Assembly (NCBI RefSeq): GCF_023715885.1
Contig: NZ_JAMBOY010000002.1
Location: forward strand, 620,001 to 684,000
Reading direction: 5' to 3'
DNA from: Microbacterium hydrocarbonoxydans
Lineage (GTDB): Bacteria; Actinomycetota; Actinomycetes; Actinomycetales; Microbacteriaceae
DNA: 64,000 nt
Shown here: in pieces, positions 26,693 to 36,052 of the stretch
Layout: each line of letters starts with the position of its first letter
Position numbering within the stretch: position 1 is the first letter of the stretch
The notes under the pieces: model-generated
Database searches by the model: none
The model's input: only the letters and a program-made list of their open reading frames with translations
What the model was told of the DNA's origin: nothing
Program-made: the position numbers and the translations under genes

Positions 26693-29248
26693 CTAGCCGC
26701 CCAGAACACGCGCTGCGTCAGCCCGTGCGCCCTCCGCAGTCGAGGCGCCGCGCGCGGCGTCGCCCGCGCGGCGACAGCCGGCTCGCGTCACGGTCCGCAG
26801 CGAGGCGGCCACCCGGCCGAGCGCCCGGGGAGTCATGGACAGCGAGGTGACGCCGAGCCCGATCAGCACCGGGGCGAGAGCCGGATCTCCCGCGGCCTCA
26901 CCGCACACGCCGACCGGCTTCCCCGCCGCGCGCCCCGCGTCTCCCACCGCGTGGATGAGTCGAAGCACCGCCGGCTGCCACGGATCGTTCAAGTCGCCCA
27001 GCTCGCCGAGCAGGCGATCCGCCGCCATCGTGTACTGAGTGAGGTCGTTCGTGCCGATGCTGACGAAGTCCACGACATCGAACAGCTCGGCCGCGAGCAG
27101 TGCCGCAGCGGGCGTCTCGATCATGACGCCCACCCGCTCGAGACCGGCCTCGCGGCAGCGGTCGGAGAACAGACGAGCCTCGTCGACGGTCGCCACCATC
27201 GGTGCCATCACCTCCACGTGCGCGGCCTCCCGCTCGGCCGCGACAGCGAGCGCTCGCAGCTGGTCGTCGAGCAGCTGCGGCGAGCGCCGCGCGAGTCGCA
27301 GCCCGCGCACTCCCAGGGCGGGATTCTCCTCGGGCTGTGGATCGGTGAACGGCAGAGGCTTGTCACTTCCGGCATCCAGCGTGCGCACGACCACCCGGCG
27401 ACCGGCGAACGGCGCGATCACCGCACGGTACGCGGCGATCTGCTCCTCGACGCTCGGCGCATCGGCGCGCCCGAGGAAGGAGAACTCGGTACGGAAGAGT
27501 CCGATGCCCTCGGCATGCGCCTCCACGGCGGTGTTCGCATCGGCGACACCGCCCGCGTTCGCGAGGAGCGCGACGCTCTCACCGTCTGCGAGCGCGCCCC
27601 GGCCGTCGAAGGGGACGATCTCGGATGCCGCTCGCGCCACCTCGATCGCCTCGGCGGACGGCTCCACCTCGACCGTCCCCCGCTCCCCATCGACGAGAAC
27701 GACGGAATCGGCCGCGATGCCGGTCGCCCCCGCCGCGGCGACCACCGCCGGCAGTCCGAGCGACCGGGCGATGATGGCCGTGTGCGAGGTGGGTCCGCCC
27801 TCCTCCGTGACGAGCGCTATGCAGTTGCCCCCTTCGAGCGCGGCGGTGTCGGCGGGAGCGAGGTCGCGGGCGACGAGCACGAACGGCTCGTCGCGCTCCG
27901 GTACGCCGGGCAGATCCACCTCGAGGATCTCGGCGATGATCCGATCGCGGACATCGAGCACGTCGGCGACGCGCTCCGCCATCCGACCGCCGAGAGCGGC
28001 GAGCGTACGCGCATGTGCGCCACCGACCTCCCAGACCGCCCGCGCCGCCGTGCGGCCCTTCGCCTGTACGAGGGCCGTAGCCTCTGCGACCAGCTCAGGG
28101 TCCGATGCCAAGAGCCGCGAGGTGTCGAGGATCGCCCGCGATTCACTGCTCGCCTTCTCGGTGCGGCGTCGCAGCTGATCGGCCACGGCGACGGCGGCCC
28201 ACTCGATCGCCGAGACCTCAGCGGCCCGATCGGCCGGCGCGACGGTCACGGCGGGGTCGGGTTCGACGAGCGGCGATCCGAGGAGGACCACCGGTGCGGA
28301 GACGAGTCCCGGACTCACACCGCGGCCGCGCAGCACTGTGCCGCGAGCGACCGGCGCGGATCCCGGGGCGGGCGCGGAGGTGACAGAAGCGGAGGACGAG
28401 GTGGCGGAGGATGAGCTGGCGGAGGATGAGGTGGCGGATTCGGGGGAATCGGACCTCGTGGACGCCGGTGGCTCGGCGGATGCTGAGGTGGTGCCCTCTC
28501 CGAACCCGTCCTCGAACAGCCCTGAGACCCGGTCGAGTGCGGCCTCGGCCTCAGGACCCTCCGCTGTCAGCTCGACCTCGTCGCCGTGACGCGCATCGAG
28601 CACGAGCAGACGCGACAGACTCGCCGCCGAGGCCTCGGGACCGTCGGGCAGTCGCCGCAGTCTCACGACCGCCCCGGCCGATGCCTCGGCGATCAGCGCG
28701 GCGGGGCGCGCGTGGATACCGAGTGCGTTGCGCACCCGGACAGTGCGCGTGAGTGCGGAGCCGGAGGAGTCCACGGCTGACGCGCCGTCGGAGCCCGCGC
28801 CCGGGGTCTCCGCGGCGACGGCGGCATGCTCCTCGCCCAACTGATCCGCCTTCGCGGCGAGCGCTCCCGAGGCTTCCGCAGCGACAGCATCCAGCGCTCC
28901 GCCGGCCGAAGCCGACACCACGGCGGCGAGCAGCCCCTCGACGAAAGGCGCAGGAGCCAGCCGCACGGGCACGTCGCTCGCGCGCAGTTCGAGCGCGAGC
29001 TCCGCGCTCAGCACGGCCGACCCGAGATCCATCACCACGAGAACGCCATCGCAGTCGGCGGCGAGCTCATCGATCGCCGACGCCACGGCGACGGCATCTG
29101 TGCCGAGCACCGGCGCGCCGTCGGCATCCGTCCCCGCCCCCGCGGCAACGCGCACCTGTGCCCGACCCGACGGCACCATCTGCAGGGCGAGTTCGAGTGC
29201 CGCCTCCCCGAGCCGAGCGCTGTGGGAGACGGCGACGACGCCGATCAT
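26693..29248 (-). CDS. dhaM: DhaM multidomain PTS phosphotransferase (EIIA-HPr-EI fusion)
   Basis: 851-residue phosphoryl donor of PTS-dependent dihydroxyacetone kinase. The domains are a mannose-type EIIA (about 1-130, active His9 in VAVSHSARLG), HPr (about 165-250, active His near 178 in GIHARPA), and enzyme I (about 300 to the end, active His near 490 in GGPTSHTAIIARS, PEP-binding loop GTNDLTQYTMA). Phosphate passes PEP to EI to HPr to EIIA to DhaL. The HPr-EI linker is Ser/Ala-rich and coded by 15-bp tandem repeats. It is third in dhaK-dhaL-dhaM; its ATG overlaps the dhaL stop region (shared base 29248). Having full EI and HPr makes it independent of the general PTS. Confidence 0.9.
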   Translation of the reverse strand: MIGVVAVSHSARLGEAALELALQMVPSGRAQVRVAAGAGTDADGAPVLGTDAVAVASAIDELAADCDGVLVVMDLGSAVLSAELALELRASDVPVRLAPAPFVEGLLAAVVSASAGGALDAVAAEASGALAAKADQLGEEHAAVAAETPGAGSDGASAVDSSGSALTRTVRVRNALGIHARPAALIAEASAGAVVRLRRLPDGPEASAASLSRLLVLDARHGDEVELTAEGPEAEAALDRVSGLFEDGFGEGTTSASAEPPASTRSDSPESATSSSASSSSATSSSASVTSAPAPGSAPVARGTVLRGRGVSPGLVSAPVVLLGSPLVEPDPAVTVAPADRAAEVSAIEWAAVAVADQLRRRTEKASSESRAILDTSRLLASDPELVAEATALVQAKGRTAARAVWEVGGAHARTLAALGGRMAERVADVLDVRDRIIAEILEVDLPGVPERDEPFVLVARDLAPADTAALEGGNCIALVTEEGGPTSHTAIIARSLGLPAVVAAAGATGIAADSVVLVDGERGTVEVEPSAEAIEVARAASEIVPFDGRGALADGESVALLANAGGVADANTAVEAHAEGIGLFRTEFSFLGRADAPSVEEQIAAYRAVIAPFAGRRVVVRTLDAGSDKPLPFTDPQPEENPALGVRGLRLARRSPQLLDDQLRALAVAAEREAAHVEVMAPMVATVDEARLFSDRCREAGLERVGVMIETPAAALLAAELFDVVDFVSIGTNDLTQYTMAADRLLGELGDLNDPWQPAVLRLIHAVGDAGRAAGKPVGVCGEAAGDPALAPVLIGLGVTSLSMTPRALGRVAASLRTVTRAGCRRAGDAARGASTAEGARADAARVLGG
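28391..28435. repeat. Three 15-bp tandem repeats in the dhaM linker
   Basis: Units at 28391, 28406 and 28421 read GGAGGACGAGGTGGC and near-identical versions. On the coding strand they give repeated S-S-S-A-T/S pentapeptides in the linker between HPr and enzyme I. In-frame 15-bp steps allow the linker to lengthen or shorten without a frameshift. Confidence 0.85.
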
Positions 29249-29892
29249 CAGGACGAGCCGGCGATCGCGTCGGCGAGCGTCTCGAAAAGCAGCGTCACGG
29301 ATGCCGCGCCCGGATCGAGGTGGCCGGCGCTCCGCTCCCCCAGATAGCTCGCGCGCCCCTTTCGGGCGACGAGCGGAGTGGTGGAATCCCGGCCTACCGC
29401 CGCTGCCTTCGCTGCGGCGCGGGTCGCCTCGGCGAGTCCTGCCCCTCGCTGGACGCCTGTGTCCAGAGCATCCACCGCAGGTGCCATCGCGTCGAACAGT
29501 GTCTTGTCCCCCGGCTCGGCCTTGCCCCGCGCGACGATACCGTCGAGCCCGGCTCGCAGCGCGGCTGCGAGGGCTGCGGCATCCAGCTCTGCGACGGCCC
29601 CGGCCGTCATGCCCATGCGCAGGAACAGCGTGCCGTAGAGGGGACCGCTCGCGCCGCCGACGGAGCTGACGAGCGTCATCCCGACGCTCTTGAGCAATTC
29701 GTCCATCGTGGTGGGCGCGGCGGATCCGAGCTTCTCGACGACCGCCGCCATCCCGCGGGTCATGTTCGCCCCGTGGTCGGCGTCGCCGATCGCCGAGTCG
29801 AGCTCGGTGAGCCAGTCGCGCTTCTCGGTCACGGCGTCGCGGAATCGCGTGATCCAGTCGACGACGGTCGCGGTGTCGATCGTCTCCGCCAT
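29248..29892 (-). CDS. dhaL: Dihydroxyacetone kinase ADP-binding subunit DhaL
   Basis: 214-residue all-helical DhaL subunit, which holds a tightly bound ADP that is rephosphorylated by DhaM and passes phosphate to dihydroxyacetone on DhaK. The Mg-ADP site aspartates lie in the conserved SAIGDADHGANMTRG near residues 26-40, and SSVGGASGPLYGTLF is also family-typical. It starts 4 bases after the dhaK stop and abuts dhaM, so the three are one operon. Confidence 0.93.
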   Translation of the reverse strand: MAETIDTATVVDWITRFRDAVTEKRDWLTELDSAIGDADHGANMTRGMAAVVEKLGSAAPTTMDELLKSVGMTLVSSVGGASGPLYGTLFLRMGMTAGAVAELDAAALAAALRAGLDGIVARGKAEPGDKTLFDAMAPAVDALDTGVQRGAGLAEATRAAAKAAAVGRDSTTPLVARKGRASYLGERSAGHLDPGAASVTLLFETLADAIAGSS

Positions 29893-29896
29893 GGCG

Positions 29897-30889
<993 letters not shown>

Positions 30890-30922
30890 GCTGGATCTCC
30901 TTTGATCTCGACCGCACGGCTC

Positions 30923-30958
30923 TCCGAGAAATCGGAAAGGAATTCGTCAATGTCGAAT
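30923..30958. promoter_or_regulatory. Two palindromes between dhaK and the IclR gene
   Basis: TCCGA-gaaa-TCGGA (30923-30936) and ATTCG-N7-CGAAT (30942-30958) are perfect inverted repeats in the divergent gap. They are good candidates for the IclR-family operator controlling dhaKLM and the regulator itself. Spacing of the two centres is about 20 bp. Confidence 0.5.
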
Positions 30959-31003
30959 ATGCTCGGGCGGAGTCCTGATGTCAAGGGAGAGGAGGACGGT
31001 ACC

Positions 31004-31771
31004 GTGATCCAGGCGATAGATCGCGCGGCCAAGGTGCTCGAGCTGCTGCAGGGCGCCCGGCACCTCGGGATCAGCGACCTCGCCGCCGCGCTCGATCTGC
31101 CACCCTCGACCGTGCACGGCATCGTCAAGTCACTGCGCGAGCACGGACTCGTCGCCAAGGAGCGCGGGGGCCAGCGCTACATCCTCGGTCCTACTCTGCT
31201 GCGCCTCAGCAACGTCTACCTCGACACCCTCGACGTGCGCGCCAGGGCGATGCGCTGGACCCAGGAGCTCGCGCGTCGGACGGAGCTGCCGGTGCGGCTC
31301 GGCGCTCCGCACTTCCACGAGGTGCTCGTGATCCACCACGAGCTGCGGCCCGACAACAGCAGGCAGATGCTCGAGACGGGCGTCGCCATCCCGGCGCACG
31401 CCTCGGCGATGGGCAAGGTACTGCTCGCGTGGGATCTCGGGTTCCAGCGCACGGTGTTCGAGAGACCGCTGCACAGCCTGACGGGGGACACGATCACAGA
31501 CATCGCGCGTCTCACCCTCGACTTCGCAACCACCCTCGAACGCGGAACGGCGGCCGAGTCCGACGAGGCCGTTCTCGGAGAATCGTCGATCGCGGCACCC
31601 GTCGCCGACGCCTCGAACGAGATCGTCGCCGCGGTCGCCGTCGTCATTCCCACCTCCCAGGGCCCGGCGACGGATGCCGTGCTCGACGCCGTGCGCGAGA
31701 CCGCGCGGAACATCTCCCGCGAACTCGGCGCCACGAGCTGGCCTCCGCGCGTGGCGCCCGACGAGGACTAG
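31004..31771 (+). CDS. IclR-family regulator of the dha operon
   Basis: 255-residue IclR protein. The N-terminal winged helix spans about residues 1-65 (GISDLAAALDLPPSTVHGIVKSL) and the C-terminal effector domain includes GVAIPAHASAMGKVLLAW. The GTG at 31004 is chosen: GGAGG lies eight bases upstream, and the 18 codons back to an alternative ATG at 30950 have many A/T third positions, unlike real coding sequence here, and overlap a palindrome. It is divergent from dhaKLM, so control of glycerol/dihydroxyacetone use is the likely job. Confidence 0.85.
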   Translation: MIQAIDRAAKVLELLQGARHLGISDLAAALDLPPSTVHGIVKSLREHGLVAKERGGQRYILGPTLLRLSNVYLDTLDVRARAMRWTQELARRTELPVRLGAPHFHEVLVIHHELRPDNSRQMLETGVAIPAHASAMGKVLLAWDLGFQRTVFERPLHSLTGDTITDIARLTLDFATTLERGTAAESDEAVLGESSIAAPVADASNEIVAAVAVVIPTSQGPATDAVLDAVRETARNISRELGATSWPPRVAPDED

Positions 31772-31872
31772 GAACGACGCCAGGATCAGGGAGCCGACGG
31801 CGGATCGGGGATCCGTCGCGGACGGGGCCCTTGACGAAGCTCGGTGGGCAGGGGCGGTCACACCGGAAGAAA

Positions 31873-31969
31873 CGTCAGCCGCGCAGCGCCAGCGCGAAAG
31901 GCAGCACGGAACATACGACCACAAGCGCGCGTCGCGTCAACCGCGCAGCGCCAGCGCGAAGGGCAGCAC
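31873..31969. repeat. 35-bp duplicated copy of the recQ 3' end
   Basis: Bases 31935-31969, covering the recQ stop codon and last ten codons, recur at 31873-31907 with two mismatches, beyond the stop. Both copies would encode the same C-terminal end (LPFALALRG) followed by a stop. The offset is 62 bp. Confidence 0.88.
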
Positions 31970-34078
31970 CGCGGTCGCCCCGGCACGTCGGAGTTCGCGG
32001 GCAGCGACCGTCATCGTCCACCGGCTGTCGACGAGATCGTCGACGAGCAGCACCGGGCCGGACGGCACGTCGAGTCGCGCAGCGCTCAACCGCCCCCAGA
32101 GTCCCGCGAGCCGGAACACGCTGTTGCCGCCGGACTCGCCACTCGGGCCTCCATCGACCGACTCCAGTGCGCCGAGGTAGGGCAACCGCCCCACCTCGGC
32201 GAGACCGCGGGCGAGCGAGTCGACGAGGAGAGGGTGCGAGCGCGACGGCATGGCCACCACGGCGACCGGCCGCTCGGCCCACTCCCAGCGCGCGAGCACG
32301 CGGATGCAGGCGTCGAGCACCTGCGGGGTGACGGCGGCATCGGGCACTCCAGCGGCGAACATCTGGCGCAGCGTGCCGCCCCACCCGAGGTCCGTCAGGC
32401 GAGCGAGCGCGCGCCCTTCGTCGGCCTGCTCGTCGGCGGGGATCCGCCCGCGCACGGGGACCTCGAGCCGGTCGGCGCCGGTCGGCCAGGCGCGCCGTGG
32501 TTCGATCGGCACCCCCACGCGGTCGAGCGACTCGGCCGCCTGCGCTCCGGCCCGCGTGGCGATCTCGCGCGGGAACCACTCCCCCGCACAGTTGTCGCAC
32601 CGCCCGCAGGGCGCCGCCGTGTCGTCGTCGAGCGCACGCTGCAGGAACTCCATGCGGCATCCCGCGGTCTGCTCGTAGTCGAGCATGTGCTGCTGCTCGG
32701 CCACGCGCTCGGCGGCGATCCGTTCATAGCGCGCGGCGTCGTACGTCCACGGCTCGCCGGTCGCGATCCAGCCGCCCTGCACCTTGCGCACCGCGCCGTC
32801 GACGTCGAGCACCTTGAGCAGCAGCTCCAGCGGCGTGCGCCGGATGTCGACCATCGCTTCGAGCGCCGGTGTCGAGATCGGGGCGTCGCCGAGCGCACCG
32901 ATCACCCGCTCGGCACGCTCACGATCGGGCATCGACGCCGTCGCGAAATAGTGCCAGATGTCGCGGTCCTCGACGCCGGGCAGCAGCAGCACGTCTGCGC
33001 TGTCACTCGCTCGACCGGCGCGACCGACCTGCTGGTAGTAAGCCACCGGCGACGACGGCGCTCCGAGATGCACGACGAAGCCGAGGTCGGGCTTGTCGAA
33101 CCCCATCCCCAGAGCGCTCGTCGCGACGAGCGCCTTCACCTCGTTGCGCTTCAGCATCCCCTCGGACTCCTCGCGCTCCTCGGCATCCGTCTGTCCTGTG
33201 TAGGCCCTCACGTCATGCCCGTGCTCACGCAGCAGCCGTGCGGTGTCGACGGCTGCCGACACCGTGAGTGTGTAGATGATGCCCGAGCCGGGGAGGTCGT
33301 CGAGATGGCTGAGCAGCCACGCCAGCCGACTCGTGGAGTCGCGCAGCCGCAGCACGCCGAGACGCAGCGAGGTACGGGCGAGCGGTCCGCGGATCGTCAG
33401 GACCGGTTCAGAAGAAGAGTCCTGCGTCAGGCTGCCGAGCTGTTCGGCCACATCGGCCACGACCCGGCTGTTCGCCGTCGCCGTGGTCGCCAGCACCGGC
33501 ACGCCCGGCGGCATCCGCGCGATGAGGTCACGCAGGCGCCGGTAGTCGGGACGGAAGTCATGCCCCCAGTCGCTGATGCAGTGCGCCTCGTCGACAACCA
33601 GCATGCCGATGCGTCGCACGAGCGTCGGCAGCTGCTGCTCGCGGAAGGACGGGTTGTTCAACCGCTCGGGCGACACCAGCAGCACGTCGACCTCGTCTCG
33701 GTCGAGCTGGGCGAGCACGTCGCTCCACTCGTGCGCGTTGGTCGAGTTGATCGCGACAGCCCGCACCCCCGCGCGCTCCGCCGCGGCGATCTGGTCGCGC
33801 ATCAGCGCGAGCAGCGGCGACACCAGCACCGTCGGCCCGGCGCCCTGCCGACGCAACAGCAATGTGGCGACGAAGTACACCGCGGACTTGCCCCATCCCG
33901 TGCGCTGCACGACGAGCGCCCGTCGCCGACCTCCGACCAGCGCCTCGATCGCCTCGAACTGCCCGTCGTGGAAGTCGGCGTCGGGACGGCCGACCAGCTC
34001 GCGGAGGGCGGAGAGCGCCTGATCTCGGATGCCGTCGCTCGTCGCGGTCGGATGCGCGGTCTCGGCGGGGGAAGTCAT
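31937..34078 (-). CDS. recQ: RecQ-family DNA helicase with C-terminal phosphoribosyltransferase-like domain
   Basis: 713 residues. The helicase core has a motif I of TGWGKSAVYF near residue 52, the DEAH box VVDEAHCISDWGHDFRPDYRR, the C-terminal helicase lobe with QVGRAGRA, and the zinc-binding cysteines in CRMEFLQ and CGRCDNC (near 475-500), as in RecQ. After about residue 560 comes a segment ending VLLVDDLVDSRWTMT near 677, the PRPP-binding loop of type I phosphoribosyltransferases. The ATG at 34078 begins MTSPAETAHP; longer frames are not conserved-looking. RecQ unwinds recombination intermediates; what the PRT-like tail does is unknown. Confidence 0.88.
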   Translation of the reverse strand: MTSPAETAHPTATSDGIRDQALSALRELVGRPDADFHDGQFEAIEALVGGRRRALVVQRTGWGKSAVYFVATLLLRRQGAGPTVLVSPLLALMRDQIAAAERAGVRAVAINSTNAHEWSDVLAQLDRDEVDVLLVSPERLNNPSFREQQLPTLVRRIGMLVVDEAHCISDWGHDFRPDYRRLRDLIARMPPGVPVLATTATANSRVVADVAEQLGSLTQDSSSEPVLTIRGPLARTSLRLGVLRLRDSTSRLAWLLSHLDDLPGSGIIYTLTVSAAVDTARLLREHGHDVRAYTGQTDAEEREESEGMLKRNEVKALVATSALGMGFDKPDLGFVVHLGAPSSPVAYYQQVGRAGRASDSADVLLLPGVEDRDIWHYFATASMPDRERAERVIGALGDAPISTPALEAMVDIRRTPLELLLKVLDVDGAVRKVQGGWIATGEPWTYDAARYERIAAERVAEQQHMLDYEQTAGCRMEFLQRALDDDTAAPCGRCDNCAGEWFPREIATRAGAQAAESLDRVGVPIEPRRAWPTGADRLEVPVRGRIPADEQADEGRALARLTDLGWGGTLRQMFAAGVPDAAVTPQVLDACIRVLARWEWAERPVAVVAMPSRSHPLLVDSLARGLAEVGRLPYLGALESVDGGPSGESGGNSVFRLAGLWGRLSAARLDVPSGPVLLVDDLVDSRWTMTVAARELRRAGATAVLPFALALRG

Positions 34079-34178
34079 GCCTCCACTCTGCCCGAGGCGT
34101 CGGACATCCACGTCGCGACCGTCCACAGCCGGCTGGCACGACGAGCCCGACGCCCTCCAGCGCCGGTAGCGTGAGGAC

Positions 34179-34598
34179 ATGATCTCCCGGGAACTCGCCG
34201 TCCGCCTCCGAGACGCCGGACTCGGCTGGCACCCCGCCGAGGGCGACCGATTCCAGCTCGACCTGCCCGAGGAGATCGAGCTCGAGGCTGAGGCCGACGT
34301 CTTCACCGTCAGTGCGATGACGATCGAGGCGCGGCAGACCCCGAGCGGCACCGACCTCGCCTTCAACGGCACGACCGAATGGGCGCTCGACGCGGTGACA
34401 CTGGCCGACGCCGTCTGGCTGCCGCGCGAGGACCAGCTGCGAGACCTGCTGCGAGGGACGTTCCGGGCACTGGTGCGCCTCCAGGACTCGTTCCGCGTCG
34501 ACGTCGAGATCGCCGGCGAGACGCTCTCGTTCGAGCATCCTGAGCCGTCCGAGGCGTACGGACGAGCGCTCCTCGAGCTCGTGTCGCGCTCTCGCTGA
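34179..34598 (+). CDS. Conserved hypothetical protein, 139 residues
   Basis: A 139-residue acidic, soluble protein without membrane segments or recognisable motifs. Predicted mixed alpha/beta, with LDLPEEIELEAEADVFTV near the middle. A TAGCGT -10 box exactly six bases before the ATG suggests a leaderless transcript starting at the A of ATG. It is divergent from recQ over 100 bp. I do not recognise the family. Confidence 0.65.
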   Translation: MISRELAVRLRDAGLGWHPAEGDRFQLDLPEEIELEAEADVFTVSAMTIEARQTPSGTDLAFNGTTEWALDAVTLADAVWLPREDQLRDLLRGTFRALVRLQDSFRVDVEIAGETLSFEHPEPSEAYGRALLELVSRSR

Positions 34599-34644
34599 GC
34601 GCCCCGCGGAAGGGCGCCTTGAAGAGCGTGCACGCGTGTGTCAG

Positions 34645-34666
34645 AATAACCTAACGATCGGTCAGT
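34645..34666. promoter_or_regulatory. PaaR-type operator D (before paaABCDE)
   Basis: AATAACCTAAC plus GATCGGTCAGT. The right half is identical to operator B; the left half matches the shared half-site at most positions. It lies 36 bases before the paaA ATG. Confidence 0.82.
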
Positions 34667-34701
34667 AAAGCCGATCCGCACACCGCCCCACGGAGGAGTC
34701 G

Positions 34702-35679
34702 ATGATGACCAGCCCCGCAGACCTCTCGCTCGTCGAGGAGACGTCTGAGCAGCAGCGCGTCTTCGACGAGCTCATCGCGAACGAGCAGCGCATCGAGCCC
34801 CGCGACTGGATGCCCGACGCCTACCGCAAGACGCTCATCCGCCAGATCTCGCAGCACGCGCACTCCGAGATCATCGGCATGCAGCCGGAGGGCAACTGGA
34901 TCACCCGCGCGCCGAGCCTCAAGCGCAAGGCGATCCTCATGGCGAAGGTGCAGGACGAGGCCGGCCACGGTCTCTACCTCTACTCGGCCGCGCAGACGCT
35001 CGGCATCACGCGTGACGCGATGATGGACCAGCTCATCAGCGGCAAGGCGAAGTACTCCTCGATCTTCAACTACCCCACGCCGACCTGGGCCGACATGGGC
35101 GCGATCGGCTGGCTCGTCGACGGCGCGGCGATCTGCAATCAGGTGCCGCTGTGCCGGGCGTCGTACGGTCCCTACGGCCGGGCGATGGTGCGCATCTGCA
35201 AGGAGGAGTCGTTTCACCAGCGCCAGGGCTTCGAGATCCTGCTCTCGCTCATGCGCGGCACCGACGAGCAGCGTCGGATGGCGCAGGATGCCGTGAACCG
35301 CTGGTACTGGCCGAGCCTGGCGATGTTCGGGCCGCCCGACGACCAGTCCCCCAACTCCGCCCAGTCCATGGCGTGGAAGATCAAGCGCTTCTCGAACGAC
35401 GAACTGCGGCAGCGGTTCATCGGGATGCTCGTGCCGCAGGCCGAGATCCTCGGCGTCACACTGCCCGACCCCGACCTCCGCTGGAACGACGAGGCGGGAC
35501 GCTACGACATGGGCGAGATCGACTGGAACGAGTTCTTCGAGATCCTCCGCGGCAACGGGCCGTGCAACGCCGAGCGTCTCGAGCGTCGCCGCACCGCCCA
35601 CGAGGAGGGCGCATGGGTGCGCGAGGCCGCTGCGGAGTACGCCCGCAAGCGGACCGCGGCCGGTCGGGCCGTGGCGTGA
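34702..35679 (+). CDS. paaA: Phenylacetyl-CoA 1,2-epoxidase subunit A
   Basis: 325-residue catalytic subunit of the multicomponent monooxygenase that epoxidises the ring of phenylacetyl-CoA. It has the ferritin-like di-iron fold; ligands come from QDEAGHG near residue 83 and [11 protein letters not shown] near residue 170. CGGAGGAG precedes ATG-ATG at 34702/34705, and either could start it. It heads the paaABCDE-paaG operon behind operator D. Its stop overlaps a 22-residue mini-ORF copied from the start of paaB. Confidence 0.95.
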   Translation: MMTSPADLSLVEETSEQQRVFDELIANEQRIEPRDWMPDAYRKTLIRQISQHAHSEIIGMQPEGNWITRAPSLKRKAILMAKVQDEAGHGLYLYSAAQTLGITRDAMMDQLISGKAKYSSIFNYPTPTWADMGAIGWLVDGAAICNQVPLCRASYGPYGRAMVRICKEESFHQRQGFEILLSLMRGTDEQRRMAQDAVNRWYWPSLAMFGPPDDQSPNSAQSMAWKIKRFSNDELRQRFIGMLVPQAEILGVTLPDPDLRWNDEAGRYDMGEIDWNEFFEILRGNGPCNAERLERRRTAHEEGAWVREAAAEYARKRTAAGRAVA

Positions 35680-35771
35680 TGGCGACTCCTGGACACGACG
35701 AGCGAGAGTCCTGGGTTCCTGGAACGACGGAAGGGACGGTGGGGTGATGGCGACTCCTGGACACGACGAGC
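35676..35771 (+). other. Duplicated paaA/paaB junction with 22-residue coupled mini-ORF
   Basis: A 28-bp segment at 35676-35703 recurs exactly at 35744-35771; it contains the stop/start TGATG and the first codons of paaB. The first copy opens a 22-residue ORF (35679-35747, [10 protein letters not shown]...TVG) whose ATG overlaps the paaA TGA and whose TGA overlaps the paaB ATG. A third, degenerate copy (TTCCTGGAACGACG) lies at 35717-35730. Confidence 0.85.
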
Positions 35772-36052
35772 ACGAGCCCTGGCCCCTGTGGGAGGTCTTC
35801 GTGCGGGCGAATCGGGGACTGAGCCACGTGCACGTCGGCTCGCTGCATGCACCGGACGCCGACATGGCGATCCGCAACGCCCGCGACCTCTACACGCGGC
35901 GGGGCGAGGGCGTCTCCATCTGGGCGGTTCCCGCCGACGCGATCACCACGAGCGACCCGGACGCGAAGGGCGCCTACTTCGAGAGCGCCGCGGGCAAGAA
36001 CTACCGTCACGCCGTGTACTACACGGCCTCCGAGGGGGTGCCGCACCTGTGA
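35747..36052 (+). CDS. paaB: Phenylacetyl-CoA 1,2-epoxidase subunit B
   Basis: 101-residue PaaB, a small structural subunit of the epoxidase that bridges PaaAC heterodimers. The family signature WEVFVRANRGLSHVHVGSLHA is visible from residue 13 onward and the protein length is typical. It begins [10 protein letters not shown] at a TGATG overlap with the mini-ORF and overlaps the paaC GTG at its end. The first ten residues belong to the duplicated segment and are not part of the usual PaaB core. Confidence 0.93.
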   Translation: MATPGHDEHEPWPLWEVFVRANRGLSHVHVGSLHAPDADMAIRNARDLYTRRGEGVSIWAVPADAITTSDPDAKGAYFESAAGKNYRHAVYYTASEGVPHL

